Source: Metridium senile (Eukaryota > Cnidaria > Anthozoa > Actiniaria > Metridiidae). From it: a DNA stretch of 64,000 nucleotides. The stretch is taken from the NCBI GenBank assembly GCA_949775045.1, contig OX459103.1, positions 4,232,502-4,296,501 on the forward strand, read 5' to 3'. Each line of letters opens with the position of its first letter. Position 1 is the first letter of the stretch. Position numbers and translations under genes: made by a program. Positions 10,724 through 22,859 of the stretch are shown in pieces. The notes under the pieces were generated by a model. It was not told where the DNA came from, made no database searches, and saw only the letters and a list, made by a program, of their open reading frames with translations.

Positions 10724-12154
10724 AAATAGCCAAATCGTTGGCTTTTCAAAGGCTAGAAGATGTGATAACAATAGTAACAAAAGAGCTATTTTGTGAGAAT
10801 CTGTCGTAAGATTTAATTAAAGACATTGCTGGTTATTGTAGTAATTTTATTTACAACTAATTTAGTATTCTATTCACACCGGTCCGACTGTACTCATGTA
10901 TGAGAATTGGAGAAAACCTGGCGGAGCTCTCCAATGGACGATAAAGGCGAGTCAAGGTGAAAGGGTGGGAAGGTGGGTTTAAAAAAAAAAAAGGAGAGCA
11001 ACGTACCCCAGGTCGGGGAATGGAGAGCACAGCAAGACAATAAATACGTAAGATATGTAGGCTAGATGCTGTAAAGCCTACTGCAGGTTTGACTAAACTG
11101 AGTAGTATGCTAATTAATTCTCACACATTTATACTAGTGAGACTGCTGAGAATAGTATTCTATTCACACCGGTCCCACTGTACTCATGTATGAGAATTGG
11201 AGAAAACCTGGCTCCGCTATGCAAGAACAATACTATCCTCGTGCGCAGGAGACCGGTTAATAATATTCCGAAATACCTGAAAACATACCCATACTCAAAA
11301 CTCAACCCAAAACTTAAAGACCAAATCTCAAAACAGATATTACTTATGGTAGAGTTGTCTAGAACTTTTACCCATACTCAGAAACCAGAAACATAGAACA
11401 TGTGAAAATTGTAGAGGGAAATACCGGGGGCTCATGCTCACAAGCTAAATGCTGTCAATCTAATAGAAGGAAAGTTGATGTTTTAAACAAAAATTGTGAG
11501 AATGCTTTAAAGTTCGTAGTTTCAGCTCTGTTTATGACCAACTGCGGCCGAAACGCCAATGGCTCAAACAAATGATTGTGACGTCACATATTTATTCATT
11601 AGGTTTCACAGTACTTATGGATTGATAGAGTTCATTTGGGTTTACAATGCATTAATATATGTACCATAAGTACAGCGAAACAAAACAATGTGCGAAGGAC
11701 GCAAATTCATTGTTGATAGATAAAAATGAGGATCGGGCAACAAAAGTTTGTGATTATGAACATTATTTTGTCGGTTAAACTCAAAACAATTCACAATTTT
11801 ATGGTATAAGACGTTGAAAAATTATTATAGTAAGTTTCTCTATATGTTTTCAGAATGTTGGCATACTGGTTACGGACTGTCAGCAAACTGGTTTTAGAGT
11901 GTCGTGAATCAACTTGAGAGTCGGTGAACTTGCATGTTGGCGAAACCACTGTTTACCCTCAAAAAGGTATATAAGTCAGACCCGCTCATTGCATTAGTTG
12001 TTGTGGTAGTTAATTGTAGTTGTTTTTGAGAGCAGTGTAACCAGATAGTATATAGTTCAACTATCCAGATCCTTTTGTAAATTTCAGAAGGAACAAATAG
12101 TTTTTTAGTTCAGTTCAACAAATATGACAAGTATCCCTTCCCCTCTTTGGATCT
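10724..12154. other. Intergenic or 3' intron DNA downstream of gene A
   Basis: No supportable gene. It contains a direct repeat of about 60 bp (TATTCTATTCACACCGGTCC onward) at about 10866-10921 and 11154-11213. There is an A-tract at 10981 and a TATATAAG sequence at 11969. The terminal exon of gene A could lie here but I could not recognise it. Confidence 0.4.
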
Positions 12155-12273
12155 GATCTAGCCTGAGTATCAGGCCCTCTGGGGAGGGGAGCGGGACTGG
12201 GGAGAGGAGGGGAGCCCCAGTCCCCTTCTTCCCCTCCCTTCCCCAGAGGGCCTGATACACTCAGGCTAGATCT
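12155..12273. repeat. Small hairpin MITE
   Basis: GATCTAGCCTGAGTATCAGG at the left pairs with CCTGATACACTCAGGCTAGA at the right; the interior is G/C-rich (GGGGAGGGGAG and its complement). It sits 21 bp downstream of the donor of the last recognised exon of gene A. Confidence 0.75.
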
Positions 12274-12294
12274 GATCCCCCATGGGTAACATAC

Positions 12295-15200
12295 CTCTCT
12301 TGTAGCATTCTCAGTAACACGTTCTAGTTGAGTACTTACAGATTGAAATTGTTCTCTCAGATCTTCATTTTTGGCTTTAAGTGTCCTGTTTTCTTCTAAA
12401 AGGTTTTCTATCAACTGCATAATTATACAAACAAATGTTTTATGTGATTAGTATAAGAGATTATTAAAACATTGGCAAATGATAATCACCATGATAATTA
12501 ATAAAAATCAAATGGTGATGGTGATTAATAATTACTATATATTAGATTAAAAAAGCCTTGCATTGTTTCCCAGCAATTCCAAGCTTGGATCAAGTATAGT
12601 AAATTCTTAATATCCTAATATTAATTTCTAAGAATGAAATCTGGTAGGAATTCCTAGGATATTCCTGACATGTCAGAGCTTTTTAACAGGGAATATAATG
12701 ACAATAATGATATTATGATGATCATGGAAATTGTGATGATGATGGAATCATGATAATGATGATCATAACAATACCTCAGTAATATGCAGCATATCTCTGG
12801 GTATGTCTTGTAGAATCTCTGCAATAGCGTTTTCCATCTAAAAACAACATTATTTCGAAAATTAAACATATCTAGTTTACAAATAACCTGCAAGAGCCAT
12901 TTTTATTTAATAAATAGTGAAAAAACAGAATTCAAATTAAATTATTAATAATTATACTTAGTTGCTTATTTTTAAAGGGCGCCTCATCCCTAATACAATA
13001 CTTTCTGTATCGATTCTACATTAAGGTAGTTCGGGCGTCATGGATTCCTTCGTTAAATCTTTTTGAAACTTCTCATGTAAAAAGAGCTAACTAAGTAAAG
13101 TTCAAAACTAAAATAAAAATAATGGGTCACCGTACTCGTTTTGGAGATAAGAGCGGTAGACTGGGGCCCATTTTGGTCATTTTTTGTGACAAAAATTGTT
13201 GGAATTTGAAACATAAAATGCTATTTATTCTATTTTTCCTGATAACAAAATTTTTAACAAGCATTTGCAAAAGAAAGGCACTTTCCTAACTTGTAAAAAT
13301 ATTATTTGCCATGTTTTACTCAAGAAAATCCTTTTGGCAAAAAAAACTACTGCGAAAAGTATGTGCATGTCGAGAACTTTGATGCAAAAATAAACTCAAA
13401 ATATGAAAAATACTACATTTTGCGCTCAAAAACCATATCATTTTTATTTCACAAAATGAAAAGTTCTGATAAGGGAAATCCAAATATAAAATAAAAATGG
13501 GGTGACAACACGCTCTTTTCTGAGTTATAGCATGAAAACCCTTTAAAGTGTATATTTCGTGAACCTGTTTTTGTTCGTGCTGGACAAAATGATAACTGGT
13601 AACTAGTTCCCTATAAGATCATCATTTTTTGGTTCTCTGGTTCTCCTTGGAATTGATGTAAAGCTAATTATGACTAGTTTAATTCATAATTCTTGCCCAA
13701 AACACTGTAAGATACTAATTTATATGACACATAGTTCCAAAAATCGACACTAAAACGACGCGACAAGTAACGACAAGTATAATTATGATGTCTTTTTCTG
13801 TTTGTGTGAGCCTGTTAAAGTTTGTATATTTAATGAAGCATGGTCCTACATCACAGTCATTAACATATTGGATGTATAAACCCTTATAACTTAAAGACAA
13901 ATCACTCAAATAAGAAATATTTCATTATAATTATTCAACTATTTAAATTCATTTCCTGTAGAATCGATACAGAAAGTATTGTATTAGGGGTGAGGTGTGC
14001 TTTACAAAAACCATTCATATTTTTAGTTTTGACCTCTGATATATACATCTACTCTATTGCATTATCATTTTGATTTCTGGACTCAAATGATATGCATCTT
14101 CAGTTATGTTACAGTTGTTGAGAAGTTGGATTTCTTTTATCAGTTTCTCCTTTTCTACTTTTTTTTCCCTCAACATCTACAAAACATGAAATTGTGATTC
14201 AATTTTCTTCAACATTTGATTTAAAACATGAAGTTTTCTTTCAGTGTTGCATGCAATTTGCAATCTGATGATGTGCCAGTTGACAGTATTAATTTCCATT
14301 GACAATATAGCCAATCTCAAGATGGTTGCCAGTTTTGAAATATGTACATATTATATTAGAGATTTCTCATAATAGCAAGATTTTTGACGCATTTGACAGA
14401 GTTTTTACGCACCAAGTATTTCATTTGCATAACAACGATCTCATTGTCTTTGAGCAAACAACTTCTTTAATAATTATCTAACACTGAAACACATTTATTT
14501 GCATTTTTTTTTAATACACAAGATAACTTATTTAGTACTGAGATAAGTGCTGGGACTGACTTATAATAATCATAATCATACTGAAACATCCGTTCATTAC
14601 AACTACATATTTTTCTCCATTTTATTGAGGAGTTCCTACATTCTTTGCAAAGTTGTAAGTGCCGTTTGACACATCATGTTGTGGCTTTCTAGAGTTTCTT
14701 GCTGCAACTCCGCTTTGCTCTTTTGTTTTGCTTTTTTTGGGAGAGGTTCGGCGCTGTCGTCACCAATGTCTTCATCAATTTCTTCTGTTTTGTTTCCGCT
14801 TTTTTTCCGCCTTTTGTCATCTAGCGCTTTGGCTCTCCTTTCTTTTTGCATTTGCTTCACTGCATATTTCATGTCAGAGTCACTCTCTTCACTTTCTGAT
14901 ATAGTTTTTTTCTCTTCTGTAGATGTTTTGACTTTAAGGTTTTGTCTTTACTGTCTGTAGGAAAAACATAACCACAATAACTCGCAGTTTATCCTCGGGT
15001 TCTTGGTTGTCATTTACATTCCGGATGCACTTTTGCATCTGATTGATGATGGTACCTTTTTTCGACCTTTCATAGTACTGCTTCACAGGATAGGATACTT
15101 CATCCAATAAGGAAATTAGTCTCTTTACCTCCTGTGACACTGCCTCCATCCCCTTCGTACCATGTTTGGTCAACGAAGACATTATTATCTGAGCTTCTAT

Positions 15201-18200
15201 AGGCTCAGGTGTTTTCTTCACGGCAAGTAAAATAAGAAGAAAACGTTATTTTCAGTTGACTTGAAAAGTAAATTAAAATTAGGTAAAATGCTATATAAGA
15301 AGACTCACATCTTTTAGCTTTTCGTGAAGTGATTGGCGTACTAACGTCTACTAGATCACCATCTTCGTACGCTCTCCAAATTCCGGATCCTGACATCTTG
15401 ACTTGTCTGCCGGTGAGTGCAAGCAATCGCTAAATGCATTTGTCACAATATCGTAGCATGGTATATATATATAGGCACTTTTGAATGTTTGCTTGATCAG
15501 TATTCCACCTACAACAAACAACTAGTCGAGTATTCAAGATTTTTTCTTAGACTTATAAAGCGATTATGTAACCTTACCCTCCTCCTTGAAATCATCAAAG
15601 AACATTCTATAGTTTGACTAACTTATCACGGCTTATATTGTGTAATGACAGCACCTTTCATGGCCGGACAAGAATTACATGACTATTTTATGAAACATGC
15701 AAGAGAAAGAAAGAATACATACAAACTTGTCTAAAAGAGAAAAGAAAATAGGCGTTTTATCAAAACAATTTTGCATGATTTTTAATTGGGCAAGCAAAAA
15801 TGATGACATGACCCTAATGAAATTCATGGTGAACCTTCAAAGCAGCTCATTACATCCGTTTATATCACATCGTATTGTTTTATTGCTATAACATTGTTAA
15901 ACAAATCTATTAATTCAATCACCAACCTAATGAACCAGTAAGGAGGGGACCAAAAAAACATGCTTCTACAATTGACAATCAGGTGAAAGATAAAAAATAG
16001 AAATAAAACAAAATAGAAAATAATAATAATGCGCATGTATGCCATAATTAGCCACTAAAGCATTACATGATAAGGTGTTGCCGTCAATTTGAATATTGAA
16101 ACTATGCGGTAGACGAATATGATGAAAACAGTGTGTAATTTTAGTGTTCACAATTAACGAGAACACCCCTCGTCCACCTGATTTCTATCCACACCTTCTA
16201 AGAATCAGACTTAGTGACGTGTAGGTGCTTATTCTAATTTTTAGTTATGGAGAGAGTTTTTCATTTGTGCTATATAATATGCTCAATCCTTGCTATCCTG
16301 CCTGGCCCACTTCCTGAAGAAGCCCTACGAACAGAATATCAATACGAGTTATTGATCATGATGTGTTCTCTCGTTGCGCTCCAGTTCTTGGATACTGTAC
16401 CAAATCTTATTATATTACAGCACCTTGTTCAGCCATTCCCACAAAGTATTTTACCTGTAAGTCGTAACTCTCACTTGTTCAAAAAAAAATTGCAAATAAA
16501 TGTGTTTCAGTGTTAGTTAATTAAAGAAGGTGTTTGCTCAAAGACAATGAGATCGTTGTTATGCAAATGAAATACTTGGTGCGTGAAAACTCCGTCAAAT
16601 GCGTCAAAAATCTTGCTATTATGAGAAATCTCTATTATGTGGCATAATTATTAATAAGGATTTGGTTTTGAGGCATTTCCAAATAGAATGTCTGTAAGTA
16701 CATGCATGCTTGTCTGAGACAACCAATACAAAGATTGTGTGGTGATGATGTCTTCACTATTCTATTTCCATCTACTTTTTCCATTTTCAATTGACACTGG
16801 GACTGGGATGGCATTTAATCTTCATTAATTTAAATCTAATTGACAATTTCAGATACAAAACAAACCTTGGCAGTTTCTTCAAAATTCCCGACAAAACTGG
16901 CAATCGTCTGTTCTAGCTCTAGCTCTGTACTTCTTGATATTAGTTGGTGCAGGTCCATATTTTGTGTTCTCAAAGACTCATTTTGTTGATGTAATACCTG
17001 AAAATAATACAAAACAAAGATTGATCTAGTTGTATCAACATACTACCTTAATTTCATAGTACCCATTGCACAGTTTTCATATATCTAGTAACAATTTTAA
17101 TTTAAATATTAAACAGATAAGAGCTACCCTGCGAGGTTCTTTTCTCTAACCCTTAGAGTGACAAGCAAAGGAACCTCTGCCGGCACCTGCGATTACATCC
17201 ACATTTCTGGATGAATAAATTATGGATATCAGGTTAATACACTGGTTTTAAACCGGTTTTTCAACCATGTGATGACCCAAAACATCACTTTACCATGGGC
17301 TACCACAGATTTCATTGTTATGCTCCCGACAGATTTTGTGAAGTGGGTTGGCGATTCTCTTCCATCAATCAAACACAATTTGGCTAGACATTTTACACAC
17401 ACAAGTCGTAGCAATGAATTGATTGATTGATTGTTGATTGATTGATTGAATTGACTAATTGATTGACCTTTGGAAAACGTGCATGCTCAACAGGAGTAAT
17501 GGTGAGCGCCAGCAGAGGTTTCTTTCCTCGTCGTGCAAGGTAAGAGAAAGCAACCTCTGCTCACAAGGTAGATTAAGAGAACACAAGATAACAAACAAAA
17601 ATTTACACTTGTGTACATAATTCTCTGGGGCAATATTATAAACAGAAAGATGACATTCAAATGATTGATATAATTATCTATTAGACAACACCAAGTTGCA
17701 TATATACCCATGGTGTTATAGATGCTTGAAGGAAAATACACTGTTAAGAAGGATTAACAAGCATAAGAGTGGCATATATTGTTGACCAAATGATCAACAC
17801 ATCAACAAAGTGTTAGGTATTAGGGACGGACCATATGATATTTGATGGGGAGGGGGCCGGATCCAAAAAAAAATATCGAGCAAGCCTTTAAACTCTAAAA
17901 AAATATCTGCATGAACAAAAAGTATTGAGTACTACCCAAAAAATATCTTGCAACATCTGTGTCCCAAAAAAATATATCGGGCACTGACAAAACAGCCCTC
18001 CCCCCATCAAGTATCAAATGGTCCGTCCCTTAAGTTCCTACCTCTACGATACCCATTGGTGTCTGGAGAGCCTCACAAACGGGGAGTGAGCTATGGGACT
18101 ATACATGAAATAGAAACATAAGAACATTTGAAATCTTGCCAGAAACCAAAAAACTAATAGAATATTTATGAGCAGAAAACATGTGTAAATATAATAATAA

Positions 18201-19491
18201 TAATAATTTGAATAGTGATTATCCAGGACTGCTCTAGGCGCTGAAAAGAAATTATGAAAAATATAAGAAATGATAATTAGAATAATAGATAGATAATTAG
18301 AATAATAAGTTAATTAACATGAAAAGGCAGACTTGAAAAATGTGTTTTTAGGACAGATTTAAACGAAAGATAACGAAGTTAGAGTACATATTGACGAAGG
18401 AAGAGAATTCTTGTACCATAAGATTTCAGTCGATATTTGGTTGTCTTGAGAAGTAGATCATTAGAGGATCGGACAGATCGAGCAGGTTTATATATTGAAA
18501 TTAAATCAGAATGGTAAGATGGAGCTTGGCCATATAGGGACTTAAAGGTAAGGATTAAAATCTTGAACTTAGTGCATTACAAAACAGGTATAACCAATGA
18601 AGATCAATTAGCAGTGGAGTAATATGGCCGTATTTGCGTGAGAGAATTATAAGGCGAGCAGCAGCGTTCTGTACAGATTGGAGCTTGCAGATCACTTGTT
18701 TTGGGAGGCCAATAAGAAGAGAGTTAAAGCTATCAATTTTTGAAGTAGCAAAGTTCAAAGAATACCAGAATAACTAGATACTCAAGTAGTAGCACTTTAA
18801 AATTTGTTACACCTAGATGTAAAACTACAACTTATCAGAAATCCTTTGTAATTAGGTGTTCACGAATACGGAACGAACTAGGACCCTTGTTTAAAATGGA
18901 CAACCTGAACTCTTTTAAAACCTCTCTGAAACAATACTACTTTAACCCATTAGAACTGTATGACCCTGACAATCCTTGCACTTTCAAATCTATATGTATC
19001 AAATGTAATTCAGTCCGCAGTCTAGCCTTACCTGAGTCATGTTGCCAATAATTTTAATTTTTTTTAATTTAATTTTTTTTTAAGGCGAAGCTAATAAAAT
19101 ACAGGTCCTTAATTGTTTGAGTTGATTGATTGAGAAATAAACCATTTTTCTCTTATTATTAAGCAATGTAGTTTTGGATTGTGCAGGTTTGATTTGTAAT
19201 ACATACATGCACATATTACAACATAAATAATTAATAACTTACCTGACGGGGAACAGACACATGGGGTGGATAAGCTGCTTGTGGACATGAACTTAACTCC
19301 CTTGCTCTGCTGTTACTTGATACTGAATCTGAACTATCAGTATCACTGATTTCAGCAACTTCAAGATAATCACCATCTCCATCACCATCATCGTCAACAG
19401 GATTATTATCATAGCCAACAAGATCTTGATTATCATCATCATCACCAACCCCAAGATTGATTGGAAACTCAACTATTTCTCTACACGGCAT
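12295..19491 (-). CDS. Coiled-coil family copy A (six exons recognised)
   Basis: Exons in transcription order, all phase 0: 19243-19491 (83 codons, acidic, MPCREIVEFPINLGV to PPHVSVPRQ); 18042-18098 (19 codons, SHSSLPVCEALQTPMGIVE); 16866-16997 (44 codons, VLHQQNESLRTQNMDLHQL); 14087-14176 (30 codons, MLREKKVEKEKLIKEIQLL); 12775-12837 (21 codons, MENAIAEILQDIPRDMLHITE); 12295-12414 (40 codons, LIENLLEENRTLKAKNEDL to VTENATRE). Five have AG acceptors and GT donors. The 14087-14176 exon has TT where GT should be, so it may be skipped (harmless, since it is phase 0) or the gene may be decaying. The protein would be an acidic leader followed by Leu/Glu/Lys-rich helices. The first exon has an acceptor upstream, so a 5' untranslated exon probably exists. 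The terminal exon was not found. Function unknown. Confidence 0.6.
12982..13995. mobile_element. 1.0 kb non-autonomous TIR element
   Basis: A 39 bp terminal inverted repeat (CCTCATCCCTAATACAATAC onward; right end closes TTGTATTAGGGGTGAGG) with one mismatch encloses AT-rich DNA with no convincing ORF. No clear target duplication was found. It lies in an intron of gene A. Confidence 0.75.
14357..16634 (-). mobile_element. 2.3 kb DNA transposon with long TIRs
   Basis: About 155 bp at each end (14357-14511 and 16478-16634) are inverted copies. They start TAGAGATTTCTCATAATAGC and include GACGCATTTGACAG and AACAACGATCTCATTGTC. Flanks may show a 3 bp ATT duplication, but the surroundings are AT-rich, so this is weak. 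Inside, on the minus strand, is a small unknown protein gene (14636-15396). No recognisable transposase is present, so this is a non-autonomous element or one of an unfamiliar type. It lies in an intron of gene A, between its exons at 14087-14176 and 16866-16997. Confidence 0.8.
14636..15396 (-). pseudogene. Unknown protein encoded by the 2.3 kb TIR element
   Basis: The frame begins MSGSGIWRAYEDGDLVDVST (ATG at 15396) and may be spliced at a GTGAGT donor near 15308. A shifted frame (15221-14934) reads EPIEAQIIMSSLTKHGTKGM, VKRLISLLDEVSYPVKQYYE and GTIINQMQKCIRNVNDNQEP. A third segment is strongly charged (EEKKTISESEESDSD, MQKERRAKALDDKRRKKSG, LPKKAKQKSKAELQQETLES) and ends LTTLQRM with TGA at 14636. 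The segments do not join in phase with the splice sites I can see, so the copy is either frameshifted or spliced in a way I missed. I do not recognise the family. A nuclear, DNA-associated accessory protein is a guess from the basic and acidic runs. Its own long TIRs tie it to the transposon. Confidence 0.5.
17100..17570. repeat. Fragments of a GAGGTTC/AACCTCTG repeat
   Basis: CGAGGTTCTTTTCTC near 17131 and GGAACCTCTGCCGGC near 17170 are inverted to each other. Similar phrases recur at 17512-17560 (AGAGGTTTCTTTCCTC, AGAAAGCAACCTCTGC). These are probably pieces of one MITE family within an intron of gene A. Confidence 0.4.
17821..18032. mobile_element. MITE with TIR AGGGACGGACCAT
   Basis: The ends TAGGGACGGACCATATGATA and CAAATGGTCCGTCCCTTA are inverted. 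The inside has CAAAAAGTATTGAGTACTAC and CCCAAAAAATATCTTGCAAC. A second copy of the family is at 30244-30475. It ends about 10 bp from the donor of exon 18042-18098 of gene A. Confidence 0.8.
18330..18760 (-). mobile_element. LINE 3' fragment, L2/CR1-like RT C-terminus
   Basis: The minus-strand reading gives SKIDSFNSLLIGLPKQVICK, LQSVQNAAARLI and HITPLLIDLHWL. After a shift it gives LTFKSLYGQAPSYHSDL and LLLKTTKYRLKSYGTRILF. These are the conserved C-terminal phrases of LINE reverse transcriptases. Truncated and frameshifted. Confidence 0.8.
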
Positions 19492-19740
19492 TGAAAGCAC
19501 TGAAATTACAAAATATGACAGATCAAGGTATTTCTTTGTCCTTTATTCAAAAATATCGATGTTATATACCAGTAATAGAATAATGTTATATCAAGAAAGT
19601 GCCATTGGCAAAAAAGCAAATCAAAGCAAAAACATGCCTTTTCTCAGTTTTTTTAGCTTCAAACATTACAGAATGATGAAGTCATGAGTCTTAAAATCGA
19701 CTATAGTGCCTATCCCCACTCGTTCAAAACAATGAAACTG
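18738..19740. repeat. Segmental duplication, partner of 3797-4600
   Basis: Carries the acidic first exon of gene A and its flanks. It matches the segment around the first exon of copy B except for the inserted LINE tail at 18841-19065. Confidence 0.85.
18847..19036 (+). mobile_element. LINE C-terminal fragment
   Basis: The plus strand reads SRIRNELGPLFKMDNLNSF, then KTSLKQYYFNPLELYDP and ends PESCCQ before TAA. The phrase resembles the C-terminus of non-LTR retrotransposon polymerases. It is absent from the duplicate at 3905, so it marks an insertion or deletion after the duplication. Confidence 0.6.
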
Positions 19741-21394
19741 TTTAATTTTACTTACTTTTTAAAAAGTAAACTGAAAACTAAAACTAAACTTGCGCCTGTT
19801 TAACTTTTGGACAGTTTTATATACAAACATTTATTATTTGTTAACCATTCATTGCTGCGAGCCATCAGGGGAGCAGCAACACTATTCTTGGGGTTCCTGT
19901 GTGTGATATACCAGCAAAAAACTATAATCTATAACAGATATTATATCAGGGGCAAATTATTCCATGGCATCGTTTCATCAAATTATCCGAGTTAAATCTT
20001 TTTTTCGCACGTTAATAATGTCAAAATCTAAATTATTTATTGCTGGAAGCATTGATCAAGGTCATGAACGACTTTTGGTGACATTTGTCGCGGACGACAA
20101 TGATCTTTTACGAGTTTTTCAGCACTTTTATGTGCCACCGTAGATAAGATCTTTACCAAAGGAGATTAACTTTATCTGGATCATTGCTCTTGGAAGTAGA
20201 ATCATGAATCACTGATACAGAGACATTGCCTTATACTATCTGTCGCAGTCTGAGTTAGTGAATAGTAAATTCTTATAATTCTTACATTTGTTTATTAAAT
20301 TTTGCACAAATTTTGCACAAAATAATGTAAACAGTGGTATTGACTATTAGTGAACGTAAATAAAGAGATCCTTCCCCTTTGTTGAAAGTCATTCAATTTT
20401 TCACTATTTGTTAGCAATTAGAGACTATTTTTGTGGCAAATTACTCAGCTGAAGAAGATAATAAGTCAACTTTTCAAACGAGTTATGGCCAGTTACACAC
20501 AGCAATGCTTGCAATATAGAATTCCAGTGATTCTAAACTTATCACGTAACCATATTCGAGATTCGATCACGCTACTCCACAAGCGCTAGCTAATCACATG
20601 CATGTAATATTACTATAAACGTACAATTTCGACAAGTTATTGAACATAATGCTTACATATTCGCTTACTGAATAGCCAAGATTGGGCTGCCTGTGGAATA
20701 TTATGTAAACAGCTTGCAGCAATTTACTTTTGATAAAAACGTCTAGTATATTTTATTTTTCTCAAGTTTGGCTTAATAAAGCTATTATTATTATTATTTT
20801 GAAACTGTCAAATGTCAAACGTCCTTTTCAACAATTAAATGGAGACTTTCGGAGCTATAATTGTGGAGTACAGTTCATGTATGCATTGATGTTTTCAATT
20901 TGTTTAATTACTGGGATACCTTAAAATGTTTTTTTTTCTGATTTCTGATTCCTGCTCGACAAAATGAAAAAATTGCACAATAGTACCCAGACGATCATTG
21001 CGGCCTCACAATAGCCTCGACACCATGACATGTTGTCCCATTGATTTCATCGATACCATGACAACCCTCAGATATCATCCAATCATATCAGGTCTGTGTC
21101 ATCATGAGACCTTGAACTTGTTTTTATTTGTGATTTGATTGGTAGTGATTGGCGTTGTCATTATTTTCGCAGAGGATAAGACCATGTGCCATTCTTACAA
21201 TTGTGAAAATGACGAATAAATTCAGTTCATAAATTCAGTTAATTCATATCGAATCGTGTTTACTCGTTCAACTCTGATCCCGCAGAAACTAATGGCTATA
21301 CTGTACTGCTGTACTACAGGGTCGACACCCAAAATATAGCTTGCAATTACTATTTTCCTTTTAATAAAGACCAGGAAATCTTGGCCGGAATGAT
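19741..21394. other. Region upstream of gene A, no gene recognised
   Basis: AT-rich DNA with no supportable coding region. At 20775 AATAAAGCTATTATTATTATT looks like the tail of a LINE. The promoter of gene A should lie in this stretch, but I see no diagnostic element. Confidence 0.4.
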
Positions 21395-21640
21395 ATGCCG
21401 TTAGTGAAGTCATTTCTAGCACAAAACAGAAGATGTGCCAGCAGAATTGCATTCGCTACGGCATATTATCTTGCACTTCCAAACAGAAATCTTGAGTTTA
21501 TATTGTGTGCTATTTTTGTTCTTCACAATGTCAGAGAACGTGACTTCCTTCACAAAACCTACCAAGCGAACACTATCAACACAGCAGATGACAACACTCA
21601 AATTGGCCTGTCTGAAAACCACTCTCAACAGCCCATATGA
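21395..21640 (+). pseudogene. Possible PIF/Harbinger transposase C-terminal remnant
   Basis: The frame includes FLAQNRRCASRIAFATAYYL and PNRNLEFILCAIFVLHNVRE. The pattern of a hydrophobic run followed by VLHN is typical of the C-terminal part of Harbinger DDE nucleases. Nothing of the catalytic core is visible upstream, so this is a tentative identification. Confidence 0.25.
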
Positions 21641-22287
21641 AGTTTGTGAACGAAGACATTATTTGCTTTAAAACTAATATAATAATAATAATAATAAAGC
21701 ACTTTATTTCAATAGGGTAACTAGAATTACACAAGTAATTTTCATCTAGGCCCTACATATATACATACATACATAAAATTTAAATAAGAAATATAAACAA
21801 GTAAATTAAAATGATAAAACTATAAAACTATCTAAATGCAGTTTTAAAATTTCTAAATTAAAAAAAAGACCTAAAGTAATTCATGTTTCAAGCTTTTTGA
21901 AAGACATGTTTAAATAATTAGATTTGAATGACGAGAGTGATGTAAATGATTTTACAGTATCAGGTAGTAAGTTCCATTCACTGGAGGCTTACCCTGGGTG
22001 CCAGAGGAATTATTTTCCCGTGGTACTATGGCGAGCGCGAAGCGCGAGTGTCGAAAAAATAATACCTCTGGTCGCATCCGTTGAGATTCTGAGTTCTTTC
22101 AGTTCAAGATCTGAACTCGTACGTTGATTGGTTATCGTATTCGTTCCCAGTCCTTACCGGGTTTGATAAATATAACACGACAGCTTATTGGATAAGCTTT
22201 TAATAGATAAATATAACACGAAAGCTTATTGGATGAGATTTAAATGAGCTGTCCCTAGGGACAGAAAACCGGTTTGCAAGTTAGATT

Positions 22288-22752
22288 TTGGCTCGTTTGT
22301 CATACGAATCAAAATGGCCGAAGCGAAAGAGTTATACTGTTTTTGATCGAGCATTTAGACATGCAATCGACATCGCCCTGACTGATTTTAAAGAAATATC
22401 ACAGTTAAAACCTGTACAAGAAGAAGCACTCATTCATTTCAAAAGAGAAGACGTGTTTTCAGTTCTTCCAACTGGATGCGGAAAGTCACTAATATTTCAA
22501 CTCGTGCCAAGAATGTGGTCTTTGCTAAATAGTCAGGGATTTAACTATCCCAAAGCAGCCATGCTGCTCGTCATATGTCCATTGACATCGCTTATATCAT
22601 CTCATATTAAAGAATTGATGGATCATGGAATTTCTGCATGTTCACTTGGTGAAGAAGGTCTTTTGAAAGAGGATGTGTTAAAACACTCGATAGTGTTCAA
22701 TTCACTAGCCCAGAGGCTGATCAGTAGGCTGATCAATCATATAAAGCACTGA
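22288..22752 (+). CDS. RecQ-like DNA helicase N-terminal fragment inside the MULE-like element
   Basis: The 154-codon frame reads LKPVQEEALIHFKREDVFSV, then LPTGCGKSLIFQLVPRMWSL, which is the Q-motif-like start and Walker A box (TGCGKS) of RecQ helicases. Motif Ia follows (AMLLVICPLTSLISSHIKEL, then LMDHGISACSLG). The D-E-x-H box and everything after are missing: the frame ends in VFNSLAQRLISRLINHIKH. Family members are several times longer, so this is a first exon or a truncated capture that cannot unwind DNA. The sequence is intact over its length. It could be a captured host exon or a remnant of a helicase native to a larger autonomous element. Confidence 0.75.
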   Translation: MARLSYESKWPKRKSYTVFDRAFRHAIDIALTDFKEISQLKPVQEEALIHFKREDVFSVLPTGCGKSLIFQLVPRMWSLLNSQGFNYPKAAMLLVICPLTSLISSHIKELMDHGISACSLGEEGLLKEDVLKHSIVFNSLAQRLISRLINHIKH

Positions 22753-22859
22753 AATAATAGTTTTTTTTGTCTGGAAATGTAATAATGATTGTTTAGTTCG
22801 GTTGCATGTGTTTTCAATGACTAATTTCACAGTAGGCTGATAAGCACTGTAATAATAGT

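Noticed and set aside
10866..11213. Small LTR-type (TRIM) element from the 60 bp direct repeats
   Set aside because: The repeats lack TG...CA ends, and no primer site or polypurine tract is visible between them.
16247..16516. 89-codon plus-strand ORF starting MERVFHLCYIICSILAILPG
   Set aside because: It runs into the right TIR of the 2.3 kb transposon and has no domain; a GTAAGT near its end is not enough to call an exon.
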